From the NCBI GenBank assembly GCA_039707655.1, contig CM077666.1, positions 401,423,886 to 401,487,885 on the forward strand: a stretch of 64,000 nt of DNA. Direction: 5' to 3'. The notes under the pieces are model-generated. The model saw only the letters and a list, made by a program, of their open reading frames with translations, was not told the origin of the DNA and did no database searches. Numbering within the stretch: the first letter of the stretch is position 1; each line of letters begins with the position of its first letter. Both the position numbers and the translations under genes were made by a program. Positions 11,844 through 22,774 of the stretch are shown here, piece by piece. This DNA is from Elymus sibiricus. Lineage: Eukaryota; Streptophyta; Magnoliopsida; Poales; Poaceae.

Positions 11844-12192
11844 ATGAGAGGTATTTTTTTGAATGTAAGAGGTTTGAGCCAAGATCATAAGAAAAGATAT
11901 ATTAGAGAAATGATTATTGATCACAGATTAGATTTTGTTGGGATTTCTGAAACTATTAAACAAAATTATACAAAAAATGAATTACACAACCTATGTGGGG
12001 AGAGGAATTATGAGTGGCATTGGAACCCTCCTAGAGGGATGTTTGGTGGGATTTTTGTGGGAATTAATAAAGATTGCTTTGATGTTACTCATACTAAAAA
12101 TGGGGTGTATTTTTTTGAGGCTGTTGGTTTATGATAAAAATATCAAATTTCACAGGAATCTAGTAACTATATATGGTGATGCTCAAGAAGAT
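11844..12192 (+). pseudogene. LINE ORF2, N-terminal endonuclease fragment
   Basis: The frame opens with an ATG at 11844 and shows apurinic-endonuclease-like motifs of plant L1 elements: NVRGL near the start and DFVGISETIKQ about 30 residues on. A frameshift near 12130 moves the next segment (…LVTIYGDAQEDQ) to another frame, and the sequence then stops at the Gypsy LTR fragment. The catalytic His, reverse transcriptase and 3' end are absent. Confidence 0.8.
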
Positions 12193-12785
12193 CAAAGAGA
12201 GAGAAGAAGCCATCTAGCTACTAGCTATGGACCCGTAGGTCTGTGGTAAATTACTCACACATCATCGGAAGGGCAGCAAGGTTGATGAAGAAGCCCTCCG
12301 TGATCGATTCCCCCTTCGGTAGAGTACCGGAAAAAGGCCTCCAGATGGGATCGCCGAAGAATAGAGGCTTGCGGCGGCGAAAAGGTTTTTTCTTCTGTCT
12401 CACTGGTATATTGGGAATATTTGGGAATTTATATCGCTGGAATTAGGTCAGGAGGGGCAACGAGGGGCCCACAAGCCTGGGGGCGCGCCCTCCAGGCTTG
12501 CCGCCTCCTCGTGGCTCTTCTGGTCTTCTCCCGAAGCTTCGTGGGTCTCTTCTGGTCCAGAAAAAATTAATCCAAAGTTTTTTTTCTCGTTTGGACACTT
12601 TTTGATAATGATTTTCTGAAAAGGCAAAAACAAGCAGAAAACAACAACTGGCACTGGGCACTGAGTTAATAGGTTAGTCCCAAAAAATGATATATAATGG
12701 CATATAATTGCATATAAAACATCCAAGATTGATACTATAATAGCATGGAACAACCAAAATTTATAGATACGTTGGAGACGTATCA
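12193..12785 (-). repeat. Truncated Gypsy LTR, same type as 8203-9830
   Basis: The minus strand starts TGATACGTCTCCAACG at 12785 and runs through the usual GC-rich middle to about 12193, where it is cut in the phrase agaagaagccatctag. No primer site remains. Confidence 0.82.
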
Positions 12786-13082
12786 CACCACCACCCAGAC
12801 GACCGGCGGGCGGACCAGGCGCAGGAGCTCCTCCGCGGCGGCGCTCGTCCCCCCAGTCGTAGGCGTGCAGAAGCCGTTCGTCTCGGTCGGCGAAGCCCCG
12901 ACAGCTCTAGTTGTTTTTTTCAAAAGAAATTCTATGTCCGCTTGAAATGGGTACGCTTGCGTTGGGCGCACATGTCAACCCAAAATAAAAAGCGGACAAA
13001 AGTGTCCGCTAGGCCGACCCAAACGGACAAAAAGCGGACAAAATTCGCGTCTGTTTGGGTCGCTGCGTTGGAGTTGCTCTTA
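12786..13082. mobile_element. Terminal fragment of a TIR DNA transposon
   Basis: The segment ends with cgctgcgttggagttgctctta, whose reverse complement (gagcaactccaacgcagcgaccc) closely resembles the TIR of the larger element at 44697-55579 (gggcatctccaacgcygaccc). The interior has repeats of gcggacaaaa and is non-coding. The left end was lost at the Gypsy LTR border. Confidence 0.5.
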
Positions 13083-13139
13083 CTACTGCACGGATGTGAT
13101 GATACATGCCATCTTTTCGTTCCCCATATGACTAGAGAG

Positions 13140-15130
13140 TGGAAATAATTAGTGGCATTTGTATTACCCTTAAAGAAGAAAGATAATAAAATAAAAACTA
13201 AAAACATCACAATGAAGTTCTCTAAAGAAGAATAGTGGCATTGGTATTACTCTTTAAGTAAAAAAAAATCTGAAACAAACAATTACAAAATTTGCACACA
13301 GTTTACATGGAAATTGCACTTTTATATAATATGCAAGATCAAGCATATAATAGTGGAATTTTCGCAAAAAAGGAAGCTTCCTTAGAAGAATGAATTAGTA
13401 GCATTGGTTAAAGAAACAAAATGAAACACAAACTAAATTAAAATCAAAATAATGAAGTTTTTCTAAGAAAGAATGAATTAGTGTTACCCTTTAAGAAGAA
13501 AGAAAATGAAATACAGACTAAAATAAAATCATAATAATGAAGTTTTCTAAGAAAGAAAGAAAGAAAGAAAATGAATAAAAAAACTCAAATAAAATCAAAA
13601 TAATGAAGTATTTCTAAGAAAGAATAAATTAGTGGCTTTGATATTGTCCTTTAATGATAAAGAAAATGAAATAGAAACTAAAACAAAATCAAAATAATGA
13701 AGTATTTCTAAGAAAGAATAAATTAGTGGCTTTGATATTTCCCTTTAATAAGAAAGAAAATGAAATAGAAACTAAAACATAATCATAATAATGAAGTTTT
13801 CTAAAAAGGACTGAATTAGTGGCATTGGTATTACCCTTCAAGAAAAAAGAAAAAAAATGCACACAATTTTCATAGAAGTTCCTCTTTTTAATAAGATGCA
13901 AGAATAAGCATGTAATAGGGAAATTTCACATAAAAATATTCCTAAGAAGGAATGAATTAGTGGCATTGATATTACCCTTAAAAGGAAAGAAAATGAAATG
14001 AAAACTTTAAAAAATCTAAATAAGGAAGTTTTTCAAGGAAGAATAAATTAGTGGCATTGGTATTACCCTTTAAGAAGAAAGAAAATTAAAAATTAAAACA
14101 AACAATGCCAAAATTTGCACACAATTTTCATAGAAGCTGGACTTTTTAATAAGATGCAAGAATAAGCATATAATAGTGAAATTCCGCAAAAAATATTCAA
14201 GAAGGAATGAATTAGTGAAATTGATATTACCCTTAAAAAGAAAGAAAATGAAATGAAAACTTAAAAACAATCTAAATAGTAAAGTTTTCTAAGGAAGGAT
14301 AAATTAGTGGCATTGGTATTACCCTTTAAGAAGAAAGAAAATGAAAAATTGAAACAAACAATGAAAAAATTTGCACACAATATTCACAAAAAAACTCGAT
14401 TTTCAAAAATATGCAAGAATAAACATATAATAGTTAAATTTTCTAAAAAATAATTCCTAAGAAGGAATAAATTAGTGGCATTGGTTTTACCCTTTAATAA
14501 GAAAGAAAATGAAATAATAACAAAATATTCAACATAAGAAACAATGAATTAGTAGCAATAGTGTTAGGGAAAGTCGTGGCTGCACCCATCTTCGGTGCAC
14601 CAACACAGTGAACAATAAATTAGAAACAGATAGAAAAAAATCAAAAATTCTGAAACTTCGTGTATGTGATTATGAGCAAATGTTTTAGGAGGTTGCAAAG
14701 TTTGGTCACCAAAAAAACATCAAATGATCTCGATACAAAACGAAATACAAATGATGCTCTGCACCCAATTTTACAGTTCACATGTTTCAGCAAAAGCTTT
14801 TTTTTTACAAAGCTACTTGGGTGTCATTTGGCCACCAAATTTTGCATGCACCTAAAATATTTGGTCATAATCACATCCACAAAGTTTCAGATTTTTTGGA
14901 AATAGTTTGCTAAGTTTTTAATCGTGGGTGCACCGGGGGTGCAAAGTCCGTGGGTGCACAAAAACCACACTCATAGTATTACCATTTAAAGAAGAAAGAT
15001 AACAAAAAAAGTTTAGAAAAACTTGCACACAACTTCGCTCTAAAATTGCATTTTTTGTAGTATGCGAACCATAATCATTTATTAGTGTAATTTTTGCACA
15101 TATAGCATAGTATTTATGTTTATACATTTA
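13140..15130. repeat. Degenerate AT-rich tandem array with an about 258-bp higher-order unit
   Basis: A landmark phrase (aattagtggcattggtattaccc) recurs at about 13148, 13229, 13397, 13629, 13720, 13816, 13955, 14048, 14209, 14302 and 14472, followed each time by an aagaaagaaaatgaaat stretch. A second phrase (aaaatttgcacacaatttt…atgcaagaataagcatataatag) recurs near 13286, 13853, 14110 and 14368, the last three 257-258 bp apart, with a diverged copy at about 15030. Short units are about 90 bp. The array is interrupted by a MITE at 14567-14972. It codes for nothing. Confidence 0.85.
14567..14972. mobile_element. Mutator-like MITE, 406 bp, 9-bp target duplication
   Basis: The insert is flanked by atagtgtta (14558-14566) and atagtatta (14973-14981), a 9-bp duplication with one mismatch, as expected for Mutator-type elements. 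The ends are imperfect inverted repeats rich in gtgcaccc (…tcgtggctgcaccca / tgggtgcacaaaaacca…). It is non-coding, and the tandem array continues in phase on both sides. Confidence 0.7.
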
Positions 15131-16740
15131 CACTCACTTAATATCCAAACAATACCCACAAAGAAAAAAAACCAACTAACAAAGAAAAACAAAAACAAAA
15201 ACAAAAACACATAAAAACAGAAAAACAGAAGAAAAAAAACATAAAATAAACAAAGGGAGAGAGAGGAGGGCTGGATCGCATAGTTAATGGCCTATGACCC
15301 AGTAGCAAATCGACTGACCCAAATATGAGGTCAGTTGAAAAAAACAAGCCCAGGACAAGCCAGAAAAAAACAACGCAGCACGAATCCTAGAGCAAAAATC
15401 AACGGCCAAAAACATGATTGGCCGAAATTTAAAATTCAGGCAACTTACAAGTAGCTAAAGTGAAGAATTAAAGCAAAACACAAATTTACGCAAGAGACAG
15501 CCAACCAACTATGTGGTAGGCTTTTGATTTTTTTTTTAAATGGTAGTATTTTGGAACACTAGCTCAAATTATGATAGTTTTATGCTATTTACTCCTATTA
15601 GGCCCCCTTGATGAACCCTTTGGAAATACTAAAACCTGGGGAAAATCATTTTGATGAGCGGTCAAATATGAGTATACTACTACACAATGTAATCCCAAAT
15701 AATCCAAGATAGCACCCTGAATATCCATGGCTCTAAAAAGAAGCTCGAAAAAATGTCTTATCCATGATCCGCTGCATTTATATAAACAAACATACAGCGC
15801 AACTCAGCCAGCCAGGTTAGCAGGCATCATCAGCACAAAGCATGTCATTAGCAAGCAGCTAGCGTAGGCACGTGGAGCTACATCGTAGGCCTATGATGCG
15901 CATACAGGCCAATCAAGAGTTGTTGGCATGAGCGTGCCACGGATAAGCTAAAAAAATGTACTACTAGCATTACTGCAATCTTAAGCTAAGCCGTGCAGCA
16001 GGCTCAGCCAGCCAGAAGAGGTCTATTCTATTCTGCCTCTCCTCAGCATGATCTGAACCCCCCGCCGTACTCTCCCTCCACAGTAGTATACTACTCCTGC
16101 ACTGCAGCTCGTGAGCCGTGACAGCAAAGAAACACTCTGCTTTTCTGTACTTTACTTACTACGGCACTAGGCAGATGATTAGAGCGCCCTTGCTTTGCGT
16201 CTATCCTAGTACTAGTTGCAAAGGCTAACTAACAGAGGATGTGTACAGGGGGTGAGGAGAGCAAAGCAACTGTTTCCTTCCATAGAGAGCGAGGGTGTAA
16301 AATAATGGCGGCTTTGCGAGGAGGGAGAAGGGGAATACGATCGGGCACTATGCTCTGCTCCTCGTCCTCGGGCCGCGCAACTGCCGGGTCATGATCGGAA
16401 AGGCCGCAGCGGCGGGGAGAGGACGGGTTCCCTTTCCTTTTTCTTCCACCTTTGGCCGTCCGTAATGGCGCCATTATTGCTCCGGTGGGGTGGCCGGCAT
16501 GCTCGCGACTTTTGTGTCAGATAAAGCCCACGGCGACGCGACCTCCACGCCAGCCACGCGGCCGGCTCACTGCTAATGAGGTGCCGCTGCGGTGCTTAGG
16601 GGGGACAGATGATGATGGTTGATTGGTCGTTAGTGTGTTGGCGACGCCGTTAAGCAAGTAGGGGTGGGCACGCGATCATATGCCAATGGCAGAGCCCGCG
16701 GTCCTGCCTGCCGCTGCGTGCCAGGCGCACAGTGATACTC
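15131..16740. other. Intergenic: A-rich tract, then probable upstream region of the RopGEF gene
   Basis: 15160-15260 is A-rich (aaaac repeats). From about 15540 on, the sequence is of normal composition with no recognisable mobile element or ORF. If the LINE at 16756-20395 is removed, 16740 joins 20411, so this stretch was the direct upstream flank of the RopGEF gene before the LINE inserted. No individual promoter element can be assigned with confidence. Confidence 0.4.
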
Positions 16741-17108
16741 CTAGTTAGATTACTGTTTTTTTTTTGAACAAAGAAGGGTTTCCCCCTCCGATTTCCATTA
16801 AGGGAAACCAAACAGAGCGAGCAGGCTACAAACACCAGTCTTACAGGACCAAACAAACCAAACACCCCTCCAAAAGACCCAAACTACCGAGATCTAGCAC
16901 CTACCAAACTACACCTAAGGATAGCGAACCTCCAGCACCAGGTTTTGTCACCACAACGAAGAATTCAGCAACAAAACAAACCAGAATACAACTAAGTTTG
17001 GAGTTCTACCAAAACCAGTCGGAGGGATAGGCAGCACAGAACAGAAACATGCAAACGGAGTCTACATTCCAGCCTAATCGAAGATGCAGCCGTGCCAGCG
17101 TCGTAGCC

Positions 17109-20100
17109 CTAAAGTAGTCTTGGCACATTGAAACTCCACCCCTGCGCTGATCTGTAGACTTCACTTGCTACTTGTTCTAGCAGCCTTGATCCCGGCTCCA
17201 GCTCCTTTTTGTTTTGTTCCTTTATCTGCAAAATAGCCCAAGCCATAATCCAGTATGTCATTTTTTGAATCAGAGTCATTGGATCAGTATAATTATTTTT
17301 TTCAAATATAACTGCATTACGACTTTTCCAAATAGCCCAGAACATAGCAGATAGCCCCACCAGAACTAATTTCCGTTCTGTTTTTCTAAAAGTTTTGATC
17401 CATCGCCCAAAGCAATCATCTATCGACACAGGAATAGAATTCAAACCAAAGGAGCATTTTATCAAACTTCACAGCAAAGTAGCAGCAGAACAGGAAAAGA
17501 AAAGATGGTCGACTTGCTCATCTTTCCCACATAGTACACATTCTTTTGAACCTTTCCACCCTTTCCTAATCAAAGAATCTTTAGTTAGAATACTTTTCTT
17601 ATTCAAAAGCCAAAGGAACACCTTAATTTTTGCAGGAACCTTCACTTTCCACAAAAAATTTTGTGGAAAGTTGCAGCTGTCAGTAATCATTCTCCTATAT
17701 AAGGATTTGACTGAATTTTTTTTATCCCCGGTCAGCGTCCATTCCACTTTGTCTCTACCCTCCCCCATTTCAATCTCCTCACATCTACTTTTCAAACTTT
17801 TCCATAATTCTAGAGTTTCCCCACATAAAGTTCTTCTAAACGTAAACCTCTGCCACCCTTTTATGATAGCTTCTGCCACAGTTATGTTGTGGTCAAAGCA
17901 AAGGTTATACAATCTAGGATAATCATCCTTTAAAGCATGATCATCTACCCAGATGTCTTCCCAAAATCTAGTCCCTTTTCCATCCCCTACTTTTTTTTAA
18001 CCAGTGCATAAAAAATATCTTTGACCTGCAGCAAACTAGCCCAGAATTGTGAGTCTCCTTTCTTTCTCTTAACTCTAGAAATACATCCATCAGGTATATA
18101 TTTGTTGAATATCACATTTTGCCATAACCCTTCTTCAGATTTCCAAAACCATTTAACCAATAAAGCTTTGTTCATAATCTCCAGATTTAGAATTCCCAAA
18201 CCCCCATAATCTCTAGGAAGACAACAATTTGTCCATTTAACCAAGTGATATTTCTTTTTGTCCTCATCTTCTTGCCATACCAATCTAGCTCTATAGAAAT
18301 CTGCTTTTTTCCTCACCCCTACTGGCATAGGATAGAAAGACATCATAAACAGAGGAATATTAGTCAGACAGGCTTGTACTAAAGATATTCTCCCAGCTAT
18401 AGACCCAAGCAGTCTGCCTTTCCAGCAGCCACACCTCTTCTCAATTTTTTCCACAACCCCATTCCAATGTTTATTTCTAATTCTAATCTCATCAACAGGT
18501 AGACCCAAATATTTCATAGGTAGCTCCCCCATTTTACATGTAAAGATTTCCCGATATATTTATTTCCTATCATTTGCTTTACCAAACAGAATCAACTCAC
18601 TTTTATGAAAGTTTATTTTCAAACCAGACATTTGCTCAAAGGCACATAAAATGAATTTTAGATTTTTTGCACTTTCTATATCATCTTGTAACAGAAAAAC
18701 AGTATCATCAGCATATTGCAGCATATTAATGCCTTTGTTATTACTCCCTCCCAAAACCCCTTTAACAATATCATTGTCTCTAGCATTATTCAGAATAATA
18801 GCCAACGCATCAGCTGCCAAATCAAATAGCAATGGTGACATAGCATCACCCTGTCTCAAACATTTAAATGTCTTAAAGTATGGGCCAATCCTATCATTCA
18901 CTCTCACCCCAACATGGCCACCTCTCATTGTTTTCATTACCCAATCACACCACATATCAGGGAACCCTTTTAATTGCAACATTTTAGTCACAAAAGGCCA
19001 TTTAATTTTATCATAAGCTTTTTCAAAGTCTACTCTAAAAATCAAAGCATCCTCCTTTTTTGTATGTATAGAATTTAGAGCTTCATGTAAAATCACAACC
19101 CCCTCCATGATGTATCTCCCCTTGATAAATGCTGTTTGATTCAGAGAAATAACTGGAGAAACACATGCACTCAATCTTTTCATTAGGAGTTTAGTGATAA
19201 TTTTAAAACTTACATTCAAAAGACATATTGGTCTGAATTTTTGTATTTGTTTAGCATCATCCGTTTTAGGTACCATAGTTATAATCCCATAGTTCAGTCT
19301 GGATATATCTAGTTTCCCCCTAGCAAATTCATGCACTAATTCTTTTAAATCCCATTTCAACAGGTCCCAGAAATCCTGATAGAAATCAGCTGGGAACCCA
19401 TCAGGGCCAGGGCTTTTGTTTCTCTTCATCCCAAACACCACCTCTTTAATTTCCTCTAGGGTAAAGGGTCTCATCAACTTTTCTACATCCTCTCCAGAGA
19501 TTTTTTTTTTCAAGGTTTTCTTCATTTAAAGACACATTAGTGACCTCTGGATGTCCAAACAAATGTTTGTAAAACTGCGTAATATATGTTATTAATTGTT
19601 CCTCACCCCCGATCACCCCTTCTTCTTGTTCTATGGAAGTAATTATATTTTTTCTCCTCCTCCCATTAACTTTGGCATGGTAGTATCTAGTGTTACCATC
19701 TCCATCCGTGATTTCTTTATCTTTGTATCTTTGCAGCCATTTCATCTCTTCTTGTTTGAGCAATCTATTCAATTGAGTTCTCAGCTCTATCTGTTCCTGT
19801 CTATCACATGCAGTCAAACCTTGTTGTTCAGCTCTCTTGTCAATCACGTCTAACTTATCAATGATTTCCTTCTTGATTTTTTTATACCAAGCATCCACAT
19901 TTTTATTCCATCCCTTTGTTTTCTTTCTTAGATTTCTAAACCTAGCTTGCCATCTTTCTAAGGTATCCCCCTTATATTTCTCCCCCCATATCTTGTACAC
20001 AAATTCTTTAAACCCTTCTCTCATCAGCCAGTGATTTTCATATCTAAAGATTGGCTCATGCTTGCTATGTTCTCCAGAATCTAGGAATAGAGGAGTATGG

Positions 20101-20118
20101 TCTGACACTTCCCTAGTT
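17109..20118 (-). pseudogene. LINE ORF2: reverse transcriptase and C-terminal zinc domain
   Basis: Read right to left: linker after the endonuclease (SDHTPLFLDSGEH, about 20108-19500); reverse transcriptase (19525-18560) with KSPGPDGFPADFYQ, FRVDFEKAYDKIKW, LRQGDAMSPLLF and the catalytic QYADDTVF; thumb/connection (18532-17987); and a zinc-binding RVT domain (17912-17469) with CVLCGKDEQVDHLFFSC. A tail runs to 17109. The domain order is that of plant L1 elements. Frame breaks occur near 19510 (at a T-run), 18545, 17985 and 17467, so it is a pseudogene, but all catalytic motifs of the reverse transcriptase remain. Confidence 0.92.
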
Positions 20119-20395
20119 AGAGTACATCATGATAATTGCATCCCATGTTTGATAGGAGGAGATTTTAATATCATCAGAAAAGAAAGTGAGAAAAACAAGC
20201 ATATGAATAATAGACATTGGAGCTTTGTGTTCAATGCCATAATTGAAAATGCTGGTTTAAGGGAATTTCCTTTAAATGGAAGAAAGTTTACTTGGGCTAA
20301 TAATCTTCCAAATCCAACTTATGAAAAATTAGATAGAATCCTGTGCTGCCCTGTTTGGGAGGAGAAATACCCCCTGAGAGTTGTGCAAGCTTTGG
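20113..20395 (+). pseudogene. Inverted LINE endonuclease C-terminal fragment
   Basis: This plus-strand frame shows LIGGDFNIIRKESEKN, the GGDFN motif of LINE endonucleases, and NGRKFTWANN…YEKLDRIL, the usual C-terminal part. It ends (…VVQAL) exactly where the minus-strand part of the same LINE picks up (…REVSDHTPL). The two pieces are neighbouring parts of one ORF2, now in opposite orientation. Confidence 0.9.
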
Positions 20396-20797
20396 CTAGT
20401 TAGATTACTGTGGTGGCAGTAAGTTGTTGCACATTTCAAAGAAAATTTCCCGCGGCAGGCAGGAGGCATCGCCGGCGTCAGGGAATCGCACGCTGGCTGG
20501 CCAACCTCCCTCCCCGTTTACCTCATGGCCACCGGGCGGGCGTCATCGTGGGGCCTCATGATGGCGATGCCACCTATTTCTGCTCTTCCATTGTCCCCGC
20601 TGCCACTTCCCCCGCATGTTCCTACTCCTACACCACCCGCTTTGTCCTCCACTGTGCCACCACCATCGCTATCCCATTCCCATTCCTTCCTGCCCGGGTT
20701 CGATCGCTTGTCTCGCACCATCACGACGCACGCCTCACGCGCCGCCCAGAGCTGTACAAAGTGGTTGGTGCTGCTGGTCGACGGTCTATGCGCGGGG

Positions 20798-22774
20798 ATG
20801 GACACGCCGACGTCGTCGACGTGGGAGGAGGGCTCGCAGTCCGACTACGCCGACCTCGACGACGATGACATGCCCATGGAGCGGCAGCGGAGCGGCGGGC
20901 TGCGAGCGCTAAACCTCCGCCGCGACGACGACGACGCCTCCGACGTGTCGTCCGAGTGCAGCGGGGAGCCCGGGAGCCCGTACGGGTCGCCGTACCCGCG
21001 CTGGCCTGTGTGCAAGCTGGCGGCGCGGATGCCGCCACCGGCACCGCTGCTGCAGAGGCTCGGCACGGAGCCGCGCCGCGGCGGCGCGCGTGACCGGAAG
21101 GCCGGTTACACTGGTACGCACTATCTGCTCTCGGTTCTTGGCTCCTGTGCATTGTAGGTATGCTAATGTGCTAACTCAGTGGGATGGGCTGGCAGAGTTG
21201 CAGCTGATGAAGGAGAGGTTCTCGAAGCTCCTGCTCGGGGAGGACATGTCCGGCGGCGGCAAGGGTGTCTCCACCGCCGCCGCCATTTCCAACGCCATCA
21301 CCAACCTCTATGGTAAGTAATTAACCACGCCCGTCCTCGTTTGTTTGAAAGAGGTTAATTACCAATAGAACAGAGGACGTCCCCTGACAACATCCGCTGC
21401 TTCCTCTGCTCGCAGCGACCGTTTTCGGGAGCTGCCACCGGCTGGAGCCTCTGCCGGTGGAGAAGAAGTCGATGTGGCGGCGGGAGATGGACTGCCTGCT
21501 CTCTGTCTGCGACTACATCGTCGAGTTCTTCCCGTCCAAGGACATCCTGCCCGACGGCACGACCCGAGAGGTAAGAAATCGAAACATCAGCACCATGGCT
21601 TGAAAATGCACAGCTTTCATGTCACTGATGACAAAGCATTCTGATTCTGTCAGGTGATGGCGACCAGGCCGAGATCCGACATCTACGTCAACCTCCCGGC
21701 GCTCGAGAAGCTGGACGACATGCTGCTCGTAAGATCCGAGCTCATTTCCTTCGCGCCTTCCAAGAATTTGCTGTTCACGTGGCTTAATTTGATTTGATGA
21801 TGTGAGCGCAGGAGATCCTGGACGGCTTCCAGAAGACCGAATTCTGGTACCTCAACGACAAGGCGCACAAGGACAGCTGCGACGACTCGGCGCCCTGCCG
21901 TCCGGCGAGCCACCGCGGCGAGGAGAGGTGGTGGCTGCCGGTGCCGTGCGTCACCAAGTCCGGGCTGACGGAGTCGGCCCGGCGGGACCTGCAGCAGAAG
22001 CACGACTGCGCGAACCAGATCCACAAGGCGGCCATGGCCATCAACAACGGCATCCTCGCGGAGATCAAGATTCCGGAGTCGTACACGCAGACGCTTCCCA
22101 AGGTGGGTGGGCAGCCTCAAACCTCCCGCCATGAAACTGAAACTTTTCCTTTGAGTTTCCCGATCGCGATTCCCCTGACAAAAGGTCTCTTCCGAAACGC
22201 GCAGTGCGGGCGGGCGAGCGTGGGCGACGCGATCTACCGGGGCATGTCGTTCCCGGGCAAGTTCTCGCCGGAGTACCTGCTGGACTGCCTGGAGATATCG
22301 TCGGAGCACGAGGCCCTGGAGGCGGCGGACCGCGTGGAGGCGGCGATGCACGTGTGGCGGCGCAAGGCGGACCACGGCCACTCGAGGTCGCCGTGGAGCG
22401 CCGTCAAGGACCTCATGGAGTCGGACAAGAACGTGATGCTGGCGAGCAGGGCCGAGGACGCCCTGCTCTGCCTCAAGCAGCGCTTCCCCGGCCTCTCCCA
22501 GACCACGCTCGACGCAAGCAAGATACAGCACAACAAGGTAGGTAACCATGATCAGCACAGCAATGCTGCCTGCAACTGCAACTAGTGAAGCTTTTCAGTC
22601 TTATTACAGGGTTGAATTGTGAATTTGTGATGTGATGGATCTGTTCTTGTGCTGCAGGACGTTGGGCAGGCCGTCCTGGAGAGCTACTCCCGGGTGCTGG
22701 AGAGCCTGGCGTACACCATTGTGACATGTATAGACGACGTTCTTTTCGCCGACGAGTCGGCGAGGAAGATCTGA
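20798..22774 (+). CDS. ROPGEF: RopGEF, PRONE-domain guanine nucleotide exchange factor
   Basis: Seven exons: 20798-21113, 21196-21312, 21416-21570, 21654-21728, 21812-22102, 22205-22537, 22658-22774. All introns are GT-AG and all junctions keep frame, giving 467 residues. RopGEFs exchange GDP for GTP on plant Rho GTPases (ROPs) at the plasma membrane, often downstream of receptor kinases. The PRONE domain spans about residues 106-463 ([37 protein letters not shown], the paired Trp of ERWWLP at about 261-262, [33 protein letters not shown]-like [10 protein letters not shown]). The N-terminal 105 residues are acidic and low in complexity; only a few residues follow PRONE, so the long regulatory C-tail seen in some family members is missing. 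I chose the ATG at 20798 because the frame upstream (from 20525) is Pro/Ser-rich and unlike the family. The paralogue number is not assigned. A LINE ends 387 bp upstream of the ATG. Confidence 0.93.

Larger units (their letters stand above)
9831..12192 (+). mobile_element. LINE (non-LTR retrotransposon), 5' part, truncated at both ends
   Basis: This plus-strand segment holds the second half of a plant L1-type ORF1 and the start of ORF2 (endonuclease). It begins already inside ORF1 at the Gypsy LTR border and ends at about 12192, where a truncated Gypsy LTR takes over. No poly(A) tail or target duplication is visible, so its original ends are lost. Its endonuclease region ends roughly where the preserved part of the second LINE (16.7-20.4 kb) begins, and the style is very similar, so both may be one family. 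Confidence 0.85.
16756..20395 (-). mobile_element. LINE with inverted 5' end, 15-bp target duplication
   Basis: A perfect 15-bp duplication (ctagttagattactg) stands at 16741-16755 and 20396-20410. Directly inside the left copy is a run of ten T, the poly(A) tail of a minus-strand element. From 16756 to about 20116 the minus strand encodes ORF2 from the endonuclease end through reverse transcriptase to the 3' UTR. From about 20113 to 20395 the plus strand encodes the preceding part of the same endonuclease. This head-to-head arrangement is the signature of twin priming during insertion. The element is 5'-truncated: ORF1 and the start of ORF2 are absent. Confidence 0.93.

Noticed and set aside
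13140..14560. Regularly spaced repeats that might suggest a CRISPR-like array
   Set aside because: Repeats are long, degenerate and AT-rich, spacers are not unique, and the window is a plant nuclear genome.
20525..20797. Upstream in-frame ATG extending RopGEF by 91 residues
   Set aside because: The extension is Pro/Ser/His-rich and unlike RopGEF N-termini; the ATG at 20798 gives a family-like acidic start. cDNA could reverse this.
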